Shown piece after piece: positions 1 to 8,187 of a stretch of 50,079 nucleotides of DNA; position 1 is the first letter of the stretch; each line of letters opens with the position of its first letter. The stretch covers positions 1-50,079 of the forward strand of contig JAHISQ010000013.1 in the NCBI GenBank assembly GCA_018818125.1, given 5' to 3'. The DNA comes from Candidatus Rifleibacteriota bacterium (GTDB taxonomy: Bacteria; Muiribacteriota; Ozemobacteria; Ozemobacterales; Ozemobacteraceae). Both the position numbers and the translations under genes were made by a program. Under the pieces are notes generated by a model. The model was given only the letters and a program-made list of their open reading frames with translations, did not search any database and was not told the DNA's origin.

Positions 1-216
1 GCCTTCATTGATTCAACCGATTTTGAAGATGCGATCAGATGCGCAATTTCGCTGGGCGGTGACTCAGACACGATTGCCTGCATAGCCGGCGGTATCGCTC
101 AGGCTTTTTACGGCACCATTCCTGCCCAGATCGAAAATCGGGTTTATGAGATTCTCGACCGACCATTAGCTGATCTTAGCCGCCGTTTTATGGGAGAATA
201 TTGCGGTAGCCTGTAG
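1..216 (+). CDS. ADP-ribosylglycohydrolase family protein, C-terminal fragment
   Basis: This is the last 71 codons of a gene whose start lies left of the window. The frame is open from base 1 to a TAG at 214-216. The fragment contains GGDSDTIACIAGGIAQAFYG, which is the C-terminal metal-binding signature of ADP-ribosylglycohydrolases (DraG/ARH family); the two aspartates in GGDSD bind the metal of the binuclear centre. The family removes ADP-ribose from arginine, other side chains or small molecules. The target here cannot be told. Its stop codon lies inside the left end of a repeat shared with 2417-2909, so the duplication described below reaches exactly to this gene's end. Confidence 0.85.
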   Translation, partial: AFIDSTDFEDAIRCAISLGGDSDTIACIAGGIAQAFYGTIPAQIENRVYEILDRPLADLSRRFMGEYCGSL

Positions 217-699
217 AACTATTGCAGGCTATATCAGCCCTTTTTGAATGGCAAACTGAACCAGGGAGGCAACATTTTTTGAGCCCAATTTTTCAGAAAG
301 ATTGGCGCGATGGTTTTCGACAGTGTGAATGCTTATCTGCAGATCAAGCGCGACTTTTTTGTTTGTCATCCCACCGGCGATCAGCCCCAGGATCTGCTTC
401 TCTCTCCTGGTAAGGATCTCGACAGATTGAGAATTAGTGCTATCCATCTGTTGGAGTTGCCGTTCAGCCAGTAAGGCATTCGTGGAGGGTGCAATATAAA
501 TCTTTCCGCTCATGACTTTCTGTATCGCCCGGGGTAATTCATCCCCGATGTCATCTTTCGACAGGAAGCCTGCCGCACCGAGGGTTTTTGCTTTCTCGAA
601 ATGTATGTAATCGTTCAGCATGGAAAGCATGAGGACCTTTACGTGGGGAAAAAGACTCTTGATCTCTTTGAGAGCTGTCAATCCGTCCATTTCCGGCAT
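208..699. repeat. Direct repeat copy 1 (regulator distal part plus 3' flank)
   Basis: This block matches 2417-2909 in the same orientation. It starts in the last codons of the ADP-ribosylglycohydrolase (AGCCTGTAGAA), crosses the 3' end of the first response regulator and runs back into its receiver. Similarity stops abruptly at the bases encoding MPEMDG. By eye the copies are about nine-tenths identical at protein level. Confidence 0.85.
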
Positions 700-873
700 G
701 GCAATATCGAGAATTACCAGTTCGCAATCAATTTTTTTGAGCAGCGCAAGAAGCTTAACTCCATTACTGGCCTCTCCCACAACCTTCCATTCCGGGTGTT
801 TCTCGATAATAAATTTAAGACCTTCGATAAGAATACTGTGATCGTCGGCCAGAACAATTCGACATTCCTTCAT
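229..873 (-). CDS. NarL/FixJ-type response regulator, intact
   Basis: This 214-residue cytoplasmic transcription regulator has an N-terminal receiver (about 1-120) and a C-terminal LuxR-type helix-turn-helix (about 150-214). The receiver has the acidic pair D10-D11, phospho-acceptor D56 in ILDIAMPEMDG, the conserved hydroxyl position S84 and K106. The DNA-binding part begins LTRREKQILGLIAGG and contains SIHTVENHRANLSEKL, the recognition-helix region. Length is normal for the family. It is divergent from the histidine kinase at 1444 and may be its partner, though the gap between them is long. Its distal two thirds are nearly identical to the broken regulator at 2438-3086, so the two would probably read the same DNA site. 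Confidence 0.93.
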   Translation of the reverse strand: MKECRIVLADDHSILIEGLKFIIEKHPEWKVVGEASNGVKLLALLKKIDCELVILDIAMPEMDGLTALKEIKSLFPHVKVLMLSMLNDYIHFEKAKTLGAAGFLSKDDIGDELPRAIQKVMSGKIYIAPSTNALLAERQLQQMDSTNSQSVEILTRREKQILGLIAGGMTNKKVALDLQISIHTVENHRANLSEKLGSKNVASLVQFAIQKGLI

Positions 874-1443
874 ATCATTTCCTTTTTCTTGATCTGTATC
901 GTAATTTTAATCGAAGTGCTTTTTTGCCTTTGATCCCTATGATCCCTTTTCCAGGGTCGTTAAAGTAATCACAGAAAAAGCAATAATATCTTTCCATTTT
1001 TAATTTTACAATTCATGAAAGGTTATTAAAATCCTTTATTGCCACCATAGAGATAGTCACAAATAACTACCGATTCTCGTTTTTGCCAAACCATCAGTAA
1101 ATATAAATGGTTTGCTGATGTCACTGTTTAAAGTAGCCTTAAGCATGTTGCATATGTAAAACGGCTACTGATGGCCAGGCTGGCTAGTTTTTGGCGTTGA
1201 TATCCTTACGAGATCTAGACGTGAGCTGACAACATGTAATCAGCTCTCTAACTCAACTGTGACAGTCCACTAGTTTTATAGGCAGTTCTCAGGATTTCCT
1301 ATTTTAAGTCGAGCAATTACACTGCTGTTTGTCCAAATCAAACAAATATGCACGATAACTGAGTTCTGACAATGATTGGCGATATTGATTAAAAAACCTT
1401 AGAATGCCGATTAGCCTTTGAAATTGTAAAAGAGATTCTATTT
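874..1443. other. Intergenic region between divergent regulator and kinase
   Basis: This AT-rich 570-base gap holds no convincing gene. It must contain the promoters of the two divergent genes, but I could not choose a clear -35/-10 pair. A small inverted repeat with 8-base arms (CAAACCAT at 1087-1094, ATGGTTTG at 1107-1114) sits near the middle, with related CATCAG/CTGATG words beside it. It could be an operator or a weak RNA hairpin. Confidence 0.4.
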
Positions 1444-2400
1444 ATGTTAAAACCTGAATTGCTTCGCGAATGGGCCGATAACAGCAGACCTTCATCGCTG
1501 GAACCGTCCAGATTGCCTGCTATATTGACCGTGACCTACCTTGTCATGGGGTTTATATACATTTTCTTTTCTGGAAAATTCGCTTCAAGTTTGGCGAAGA
1601 GCATTGGGCAACTTGAGTTTATTGAGCGATACAAAGGCTATGCCTTCATTATTGTGTCGGCGGTCTGCCTGTATCTGCTGTCAACATGGCTGTTAAAGCG
1701 CATTCACCAACGTGAACAGATGATTCATGACTACCGCGATAAAATAGTTGTGGCGTATCAACACTCAATGGCAGGCCTTTTCGCATCGTCGATAGCTCAT
1801 GATATTAATAATGTAATGATGGGCGTCGATTTCGTTGCCGGTGGTCTCAATTCTCAGCAGGTGCCGCTTGAAGACGACCTTGTCATACTGCGGAAGTCCA
1901 TCGAAAATCTTAAACAGCTTGCCAATTCGCTGGGCCAGGTTTCCGCTCGCCATTTTTCAGGCAGCGCAGAGGCCTTTGATCTGGCTGCTCTTGCCAGGGA
2001 ATCTATTGGCATAGCAGCTTTGCATAACAAAGTTCGTAATTGTATTGTCGATTACAGCGGTCCGGAATCACTGATTTTTACAGGCCGAAAAATTCTGTTC
2101 AGCCAGATGTTGCTGAATCTTATTATTAACGCGGGCGATGCTACCACCCACCGGGGAAAAATTCTGGTTAAGCTTTTTACAGACAATTCTGAGGTTGTTA
2201 TTGAAGTTCACGATGATGGGCCAGGCATCCCGGAAGACATGAGAGAAACTATCATGCAACCGCTCTTTACTACCAAAACTGATGGTCATGGCCTGGGACT
2301 TATATCGTTAGATGTTTGTGCCAAAGTTCATAAGGGCAGCGTTAGAATCAAGCAATCACCAATGGGTGGAGCTGCTTTCGAAATGCGTCTGCCGAAATAG
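1444..2400 (+). CDS. Membrane sensor histidine kinase, small, no recognisable sensor domain
   Basis: This 318-residue protein has two hydrophobic segments (about 24-43 and 66-84) enclosing only about 20 residues, so there is almost no extracytoplasmic domain. It probably senses through the membrane or a partner. The phospho-acceptor H119 lies in SIAHDINNVMMG, an NtrB-like H-box. The ATPase part has an N-box (LNLIINAGDA), G1 (HDDGPGIPEDM) and G2 (GHGLGLISLDVCAKVHKG). It has no receiver of its own, so it needs a separate regulator: the one at 229-873 on one side, or the broken one at 2438-3086 on the other. The Shine-Dalgarno before 1444 is weak (AAGAGA). The kinase call is firm; the partner is inferred. 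Confidence 0.88.
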   Translation: MLKPELLREWADNSRPSSLEPSRLPAILTVTYLVMGFIYIFFSGKFASSLAKSIGQLEFIERYKGYAFIIVSAVCLYLLSTWLLKRIHQREQMIHDYRDKIVVAYQHSMAGLFASSIAHDINNVMMGVDFVAGGLNSQQVPLEDDLVILRKSIENLKQLANSLGQVSARHFSGSAEAFDLAALARESIGIAALHNKVRNCIVDYSGPESLIFTGRKILFSQMLLNLIINAGDATTHRGKILVKLFTDNSEVVIEVHDDGPGIPEDMRETIMQPLFTTKTDGHGLGLISLDVCAKVHKGSVRIKQSPMGGAAFEMRLPK

Positions 2401-2416
2401 ATTAATTCACTACTGC

Positions 2417-2909
2417 AGCCTGTAGAATTATTGCAGACTATATCAGTCCCTTTTGAATGGCATACTGAACCAGGGATGCAACATTCTTTGAGCCCAATTT
2501 TTCAGAAAGGTTCGCGCGATGGTTTTCAACAGTGTGAATGCTTATCTGCAAATCAAGCGCGATATTTTTGTTCGTCATTCCACCTGCGATCATACCCAGG
2601 ATCTGCTTCTCTCTCCTGGTAAGAACTTCGACAGATTGCGAATTAGTGCTATCCATCAGTTGGAGTTGTCGTTCAGCCAGTAAGGCATTCACTGAGGGTG
2701 CAATATACATCTTTCCGCTCATGATTCTCTGTATCGCCCGGGGTAATTCATCCCCGGCGTCCTCTTTTCGACATGAAGCCTGACGCACCAAGATTTTTTG
2801 CTTTCTCGAAATGTATGTAATCATTCAGCATCGAAAGCACGAGAACCTTGACACGGGGAAATTGGCTCTTGATTTCTTTGAGAGCAGTTAACCCGTCCAT
2901 TTCCGGCAT
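2417..2909. repeat. Direct repeat copy 2 (regulator distal part plus 3' flank)
   Basis: Second copy of the block at 208-699. It begins 17 bases after the histidine kinase stop and extends into the receiver of the second response regulator. Upstream of the breakpoint near 2910 the coding sequence is unrelated to copy 1. Confidence 0.85.
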
Positions 2910-3086
2910 TATGACATCAAGCAGAATCAGATCGGGCAATGGCATTGTCTGTGCGATTTCCAGAGCTTTTCTGCCGCTTTTCGCAACCTTGATGTCATAA
3001 TCTGGCAACAAAATGTTCGACATGATCTCAAGATTTCCGGCAATGTCGTCAACTATCAGAAGTGTCTCTTTTTTAGAAATTGTCAT
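2438..3086 (-). pseudogene. Chimeric NarL-type response regulator interrupted by one frameshift
   Basis: The gene is read in two pieces: 3086 to 2748 gives a receiver that ends in SKRGRRG and a stop, and the frame covering 2438-2824 gives the rest of the receiver and the LuxR-type helix-turn-helix. Compared with the intact paralogue at 229-873 there is one extra T in the plus-strand run 2765-2768. Removing it restores SKEDAGDELPRAIQ and a full-length protein. The first 55 residues (acidic pair in LLIVDDIAGN, acceptor D in LLDVIMPEMDG) do not match the paralogue, but everything after MPEMDG does. Its ATG overlaps the stop of the hybrid kinase (ATGA at 3083-3086), so translation is coupled. The slip is in a short homopolymer, so an assembly error is possible. 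Confidence 0.85.
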
Positions 3087-6000
3087 TGTTTACCTTCTCC
3101 ATTCAATCTACTTTCTATTGAAGAAATCATCTGCAGGGCTGTTTCAAACTCAAACTGGCCGATTGCTGAGGCCAGACTGGCAAAATCTGTTTCATAACCA
3201 GTCGGGTATGCAAATTCAGCCGCAAGTTTTACCATGCCCAGATGTGCCCGAGGGCTATTGGCGAGCAATGCCAGTTTTATTTCCCCGAGAAGTTCAAGTG
3301 CCTGTGGTAACGCCATCGTCTTGACAGAAGAACTGCCTTCAGGAGTGACAATCAGGGCCTTCATTGCTATGGCAAAATCCTTAAAGGCGTTATGTAATAT
3401 TTTAAACAGATGTTTGGCCTCATCCCGTTTTGATTCAATCAGAGCCATTTCGAAGGCCACAGAAGCCCAATATAGATCGGTGATGGAAAGATTGCCGGCA
3501 AGTCCTTTTATCGTGTGAATACAGGTTCGCGCCGTTTTGAAGTCTTTCGCGGCCAGAGCCTGCTCGATTTTTTCGATCTCTTTGCCCTGGCTGGTTGAGA
3601 ATTCTCTGAGCAATCTCAAGTAGGTCTCGGAATTGCCAGCGAGTCTTGCTAATCCGTCCTGAAAATTAACCCCTGGTATCGATGGGAAAACTCTTTGTCC
3701 GTCTTTTAGCGACTCAACAGTTATTTCCTTCATTGTCATACCAGGTCTGGCCCAATTATATAGCGTTCGAAACAGATTGCCTGGAATAATCGGCTTGGAG
3801 ATATGATCGTTCATTCCAGCAGCGACTACTTTTTCGCGCTCATCGGCCATGGCATGCGCGGTCATGGCAATAATCGGAATTCTGGTGTATCTGGGCAACT
3901 TGCGAATGTGCCGGGTGGCCTCATAACCATCCATTTCAGGCATCTGAATGTCCATCAAAATGGCGTCAATGGTCGGAGCTTCAGTTTCACTTGACAACAA
4001 TTCAACCGCTTCTTTGCCATTGTCGGCTACTATTACCTCAATGCCGACGCTACTGAGAAGCTCCGTGGCAATCTGCTGGTTCATTGCATTGTCTTCTACG
4101 AGAAACACCTTGAGCCCGGCAAATTGCAGGTCATTTGAACTGTCGTGCATCGTTTGTTCTGCAGGACGAGACAACGGTGCGAAGATATTGATTATGGCAT
4201 TGGTAAGTGATGATGGGGTGATGGGGCTTAACAGATGTTCTGAAACTTTGAAGCTGGCGGCCCTTTCGCGAAGGGACTCTTCAAGGGGAGCAGTAACTAA
4301 AATAAACTTGGTGGCTCCTTTATTGTCAAAAATCTGCTGGAGCCGCTGAAAGAGAGTTATAACTTCTCCTTCAATGCTCTGGCTGTCAATAAGAATAAGA
4401 TCATAACTGTCAGTCGTGCCCCTTGATTCAACGGCAACAAGAGCCTCCAGAGCAGAATCTACTATATCTGTGGTGAACGGAGTTCTTGACGCAAAATTAC
4501 GAAACCAGACCTGCATCGCTGGATGAGTTTCTAAGACAAGCACCTGTAAATTCTGAAGGGAGCTGGGAAAAATTTCTTCGGGCTGGGTCTTTCCGAGGAG
4601 CTTGCAAATTAATGTGAAATCAACTGCAGTGCCTTTGCCGAATTCACTTTCTATGCTGATGCTGCCACCCATCAATTCAACAAGACTTTTGCTGATGGCC
4701 AGGCCAAGGCCAGTACCACCGAACTTTCTGGTTGTAGAAAGATCCGCTTGCGTAAATGGGCGAAAGAGCCCTGTAACCTGATCGGGGGTCATGCCAATGC
4801 CGGTGTCGCTTATGGTAAAATGAAGTTCAACGGTATTTTCGCCGAGCTTTTTGTGCGACAAGCTTAACTCTATTTCGCCGCGGCTGGTAAATTTGATGGC
4901 ATTGCTTATAAGGTTGGTGAGGACCTGAGCCAGACGCATGGGATCGCCAGTCAGCGGCTTTGGTATATCTAAGGGTACATTGAGAATGATTTTTAACTTT
5001 TTCTCCAGAGTTAACGGTTCAACTATTGCGATCAGGTTGGTTATGACGTCGTCGAGCTGGAATTCGATCGATTCTATCTTGAGTTTACCGGCCTCGATCT
5101 TTGAGAAATCGAGAATATCGTTGATAATTCCAAGCAGATTCAGTCCGGAAAAATGAATTTTCTTCAGATAATCCGTCTGTTTGGGATTGAGATCTGTTTT
5201 CAAGGCGAGACCGGCAAAGCCTATGATGGCGTTCAACGGAGTACGAATCTCGTGACTGACGTTGGCGACAAAGTCACTCTTGGCGCGGCTGGCTTGTTCA
5301 GCGGCTTTTCGCGCTTCCTCGAGCTCAGCATTTTTTTCCTGCAAAACCCGATCAAGGCGCTTGCTCTCGGTAATGTCGCGCGCAGAAGCGAAAACACCCT
5401 GTAATCTCCGGTCTCTGTCGTAAAAAGTAGTCGCGTTGAATGAGACCTCTGTCTCTGTTCCGCTCCTGTCGCGTGCGGTAAGCTCATAGTTGGTGATGGT
5501 ATTTTTGCTCAACACCAGCTTGACACCCAGTTCAGCACTATCCGGATTGGTAAAGTAGTTCTTGAATGGAGCGCCAATCAGTTCATCACGGGTGCAACCA
5601 GTCAGTGTTCCCATCTGTTTGTTGGCATCGGTGATAATACCGGTCAGATCAGTAGTAACCAGGGCATCAACGTTTGATTCGAACAGAGAACGCGTGTAGA
5701 ACTGATTATCACGTAATCTCTGTGACAGCAGTTTCTGGTCTGCCTCAATCTGCTTGCGCGCAGTATTATCAGTACCGATTAACAGATAGCCGATGATAGT
5801 GCCATGAATGTCACGCAGGGCCGTTACCGATACGACTGCCGGGAAACGACTACCATCTTTACGAATGTAGGTAAGTTCGTATATATCCTCAATTCCGCGT
5901 GAGGCCTTGAAAACCAATGCTTCAAAACCTGCGGAAATAGTGGTTCCCAGTTCCGCGCTTAACGTTCGCGCGCGCATTATGACTTCCTGTGGGTCAGAAA

Positions 6001-6676
6001 TGTCGGCTGGAGTAATCTTGTTCATAACTTCGGCAGCCATGTACCCCAGCATACGTTCGGCTCCGACATTGAAGATCTGAATGACACCTTTTTCGTCTGT
6101 AGCGATACTGGAAAAATTGGCGCTGTTAAAAATTGCGTCCTGCAAAGCTTCTGCCTCTTGTAGAGCGTCTTCTGCCCGCTTGCGCGCGGTATTGTCAGTG
6201 CCGATCAATAAATATCCGATAATCGAGCCGTTCGCATCGCGCAACGCTGTTACCGACACTACGGCCGGAAATCTGCTGCCGTCTTTGCGAATATAGGTGA
6301 GTTCGTAAATATCCTCAATGCCACGGGAAGCCTTGAATACCAGCGCCTCGAAACCAGGCGTAATAGTGGTTTCCAGCTCCAGACTCAATTCCTTGGCTCT
6401 CGCAATAACTTCTTGCGGGTCAGAAATGTCAGCCGGAGTGATCTTGTTGGTTACTTCTGCCGCCGTGTAGCCCAACATTCGCTCTGCGCCGACATTGAAT
6501 ATCTGGATAACTCCCTTCTCGTCAGTCGCGATACTCGAAAAGTTGGCGCTGTTGAAAATTGCATCCTGCAAAGGCACAGTTATCAGAAGAGTCTTCTGAC
6601 TCTCGATCTCGGTATCGATTTTACTTTCGCTATTTTCGCGACTCAGAACGGCTGACTCTGGTTTTTCTTTGTTCAT
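3083..6676 (-). CDS. Hybrid histidine kinase: PAS-PAS-PAS-HisKA-HATPase-pseudoREC-REC-HPt
   Basis: This 1197-residue soluble phosphorelay kinase has no membrane segment. PAS1 (about 36-177) and PAS2 (about 178-308) are near copies of each other; PAS3 is at about 330-445. HisKA carries H475 in [14 protein letters not shown], followed by a complete ATPase domain with GTGLGLAIS. The first receiver-like domain (about 725-840) keeps LILIDS but lacks the acidic pair and looks non-phosphorylatable. The second (about 865-985) has [10 protein letters not shown] and [11 protein letters not shown]. The HPt near 1015-1110 has HTIKGLAG. The likely path is H475 to REC2 to HPt to a regulator, naturally the one encoded next with an ATGA overlap, although that gene is frameshifted. 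ATG 6676 fits the domain start. Confidence 0.93.
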   Translation of the reverse strand: MNKEKPESAVLSRENSESKIDTEIESQKTLLITVPLQDAIFNSANFSSIATDEKGVIQIFNVGAERMLGYTAAEVTNKITPADISDPQEVIARAKELSLELETTITPGFEALVFKASRGIEDIYELTYIRKDGSRFPAVVSVTALRDANGSIIGYLLIGTDNTARKRAEDALQEAEALQDAIFNSANFSSIATDEKGVIQIFNVGAERMLGYMAAEVMNKITPADISDPQEVIMRARTLSAELGTTISAGFEALVFKASRGIEDIYELTYIRKDGSRFPAVVSVTALRDIHGTIIGYLLIGTDNTARKQIEADQKLLSQRLRDNQFYTRSLFESNVDALVTTDLTGIITDANKQMGTLTGCTRDELIGAPFKNYFTNPDSAELGVKLVLSKNTITNYELTARDRSGTETEVSFNATTFYDRDRRLQGVFASARDITESKRLDRVLQEKNAELEEARKAAEQASRAKSDFVANVSHEIRTPLNAIIGFAGLALKTDLNPKQTDYLKKIHFSGLNLLGIINDILDFSKIEAGKLKIESIEFQLDDVITNLIAIVEPLTLEKKLKIILNVPLDIPKPLTGDPMRLAQVLTNLISNAIKFTSRGEIELSLSHKKLGENTVELHFTISDTGIGMTPDQVTGLFRPFTQADLSTTRKFGGTGLGLAISKSLVELMGGSISIESEFGKGTAVDFTLICKLLGKTQPEEIFPSSLQNLQVLVLETHPAMQVWFRNFASRTPFTTDIVDSALEALVAVESRGTTDSYDLILIDSQSIEGEVITLFQRLQQIFDNKGATKFILVTAPLEESLRERAASFKVSEHLLSPITPSSLTNAIINIFAPLSRPAEQTMHDSSNDLQFAGLKVFLVEDNAMNQQIATELLSSVGIEVIVADNGKEAVELLSSETEAPTIDAILMDIQMPEMDGYEATRHIRKLPRYTRIPIIAMTAHAMADEREKVVAAGMNDHISKPIIPGNLFRTLYNWARPGMTMKEITVESLKDGQRVFPSIPGVNFQDGLARLAGNSETYLRLLREFSTSQGKEIEKIEQALAAKDFKTARTCIHTIKGLAGNLSITDLYWASVAFEMALIESKRDEAKHLFKILHNAFKDFAIAMKALIVTPEGSSSVKTMALPQALELLGEIKLALLANSPRAHLGMVKLAAEFAYPTGYETDFASLASAIGQFEFETALQMISSIESRLNGEGKQ
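5740..6570 (-). repeat. Tandem duplication of one PAS-encoding unit inside the hybrid kinase
   Basis: Two successive units of about 426 bases encode nearly the same PAS/PAC domain; both contain [18 protein letters not shown] and [19 protein letters not shown]. Differences are mostly silent or clustered around the middle of the domain. This indicates a fairly recent in-frame duplication. Confidence 0.85.
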
Positions 6677-7070
6677 TTTTTCTTCACAGCAATCTGGCTA
6701 AGTGCAAACCTCCACGTGGATGGAAGCAGAAACTCGGTTTCTATGATTTTGATCGATATCGATTTAATTTACCCTGAATAGCGTTTAAGCAAAATCATTA
6801 GTAACCGCTGGCAAACTAGTTACTTGTAATGATTTTGCAGTAATTTTCTTTGTGGTCAGGATAGAGGCTTTATAAGGCATTTACAGTTGTATCTTCAAAT
6901 TGTTCGGAGCCTTTCAGGCTACTTCGCGGATCTTCATGCAGTTACACGAACTTGAATAGAACCGCATTTTTCAACAGATTCACAGTCTTCATAAGTCTAG
7001 GAAACAGGTCGAAATCAATAATCCTTCTATGCTATTGTTTCTAACTGAACAATAAAACAGGAGACAGTAA
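6677..7070. other. Intergenic region with an imperfect inverted repeat
   Basis: No gene is visible in this 394-base gap between divergent genes. A strong imperfect inverted repeat lies at 6789-6805 (GCAAAATCATTAGTAAC) and 6819-6838, separated by 13 bases, with a three-base bulge in the right arm. It sits about 110 bases upstream of the hybrid kinase and could be a regulator site or RNA hairpin. Confidence 0.5.
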
Positions 7071-7508
7071 ATGAGTACGCTGGAAAAAGCCATCGAGATT
7101 GCTGCCCGTGCCCATACTGGCCAGGTCGACAAGGCCGGGGCGCCTTATATTTTTCATCCGCTTCGGCTGATGTTTTCGGTAACCGGGCAGCTTGAGCAAA
7201 TGACCGCAGTTTTACATGACATTGTCGAAGACACAACTATCACTCTCGCCGACTTACGGACTGAGGGTTTTCCTGAGGCTGTTGTTGTCGCAGTCGATGC
7301 TCTGACTAAAAGACCGGGCGAGACTCGCCTTGAGGCAGCGGCAAGAGCCGCTGAAAACCCGATTGCGCGCGCGGTAAAGCTGGCCGATGTAGCTCACAAT
7401 ATGGATCTTGCGCGAATTCCTGACCCCACCGAAAAGGACTACGCCAGGTTGAAAGAATATGAACAAGTGCGTGCCTTGCTTCTTGCCAGAGCTGCGTCTG
7501 GTGAATAG
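7071..7508 (+). CDS. Small HD-domain phosphohydrolase (RelA/SpoT HD-like)
   Basis: This 145-residue cytoplasmic protein is a stand-alone HD domain resembling the hydrolase half of RelA/SpoT proteins. Visible metal-site residues are H15 (AARAHTGQ), H29 (YIFHPLRL), H49-D50 (LHDIVED) and the later aspartate in KLADVAHNM. There is no synthetase, TGS or ACT domain. The family includes small alarmone hydrolases (MESH1-like), so it may hydrolyse (p)ppGpp or another nucleotide. Substrate is inferred, not shown. A good Shine-Dalgarno (AGGAGA) precedes ATG 7071. It appears monocistronic; the next gene starts about 270 bases later. Confidence 0.85.
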   Translation: MSTLEKAIEIAARAHTGQVDKAGAPYIFHPLRLMFSVTGQLEQMTAVLHDIVEDTTITLADLRTEGFPEAVVVAVDALTKRPGETRLEAAARAAENPIARAVKLADVAHNMDLARIPDPTEKDYARLKEYEQVRALLLARAASGE

Positions 7509-7734
7509 CAGTCAGCCCTGAACGAGACCACTGTCGCGATTGATTAGCGTAGTTGCTTCAGCCAGATTTGATGCAGGTAAAACAACGATGAAAAGGCGCC
7601 GGCAGGTTTTTTGCGCACGGATGTGCTTATGCCAGACGACTCAGGCTCTAACTCTTAAGACTGTGTCGATGTCGTATTGAGACCATTTTTCTTCTGCTCA
7701 AGCGACAAGCTCTGAGGTTTTTTAATTCGACATA

Positions 7735-7780
7735 AACTGTCGCATTGACAACTGTCGTATAAATGGTTATATTCAGGTCA
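7735..7780 (+). promoter_or_regulatory. Candidate promoter and repeated operator words upstream of the MerR gene
   Basis: A TTGACA at 7745-7750 is followed 16 bases later by TTATAT at 7767-7772. The word AACTGTCG occurs twice, at 7735-7742 and 7750-7757, flanking the -35. The predicted transcription start falls almost on ATG 7780, which has only a weak CAGGT in front of it, so the message may be leaderless or nearly so. Confidence 0.45.
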
Positions 7781-8187
7781 TGGAAGACAAAAAAATAACT
7801 ATCGGGCAACTGGCGGAACTCACCGGACTGAGCCGGCGGGCCATCAGGTTCTATGTGCAGAGTGGGCTGTTACCTGCTCCGGCGGGGGCGGGTCGCGGTC
7901 ACTATTACACCGACGAACACCTGCAGATTTTGCAGCAGATCTGCACGCTCAAAGAAAATCGACATAGCCTCGACGAAATCGCGGTGATAATAAAAGGGCC
8001 AGCTGTGCCTGCAGCAGAACCGCTGTCAGTACCCACCACCTGGACACGCATCGAAGTTTGTCCTGGCTTTGAAATTCAGATTCAGGGCGGCCTTTACCGG
8101 GCAACTCCGGCCAGAATTCGCAAGCTGCAAAAATTTGTCAGCCAGCTGTTTGGCGTTAGTATCACAACAGGAGAGGAAACAAAATGA
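7780..8187 (+). CDS. MerR-family transcriptional regulator
   Basis: This 135-residue protein has a MerR winged helix at the N-terminus (about 7-75): the segment TIGQLAELTGLSRRAIRFYV contains the recognition helix, followed by the wing GAGRGHYYTDEHLQIL. MerR proteins bind promoters with overlong spacers and activate by distorting DNA. The C-terminal 55 residues are not a known metal- or drug-binding domain and contain no obvious cysteine thiolate set, so the signal is unknown. The stop overlaps the start of the VIT-VWA gene (ATGA at 8184-8187), so the two proteins are made together and the regulator probably controls this pair. Confidence 0.9.
   Translation: MEDKKITIGQLAELTGLSRRAIRFYVQSGLLPAPAGAGRGHYYTDEHLQILQQICTLKENRHSLDEIAVIIKGPAVPAAEPLSVPTTWTRIEVCPGFEIQIQGGLYRATPARIRKLQKFVSQLFGVSITTGEETK

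Noticed and set aside
2748..2824. Programmed frameshifting to join the two halves of the second regulator
   Set aside because: The site has only a four-base homopolymer with no obvious stimulator, and the intact paralogue shows that a single extra base explains the break.
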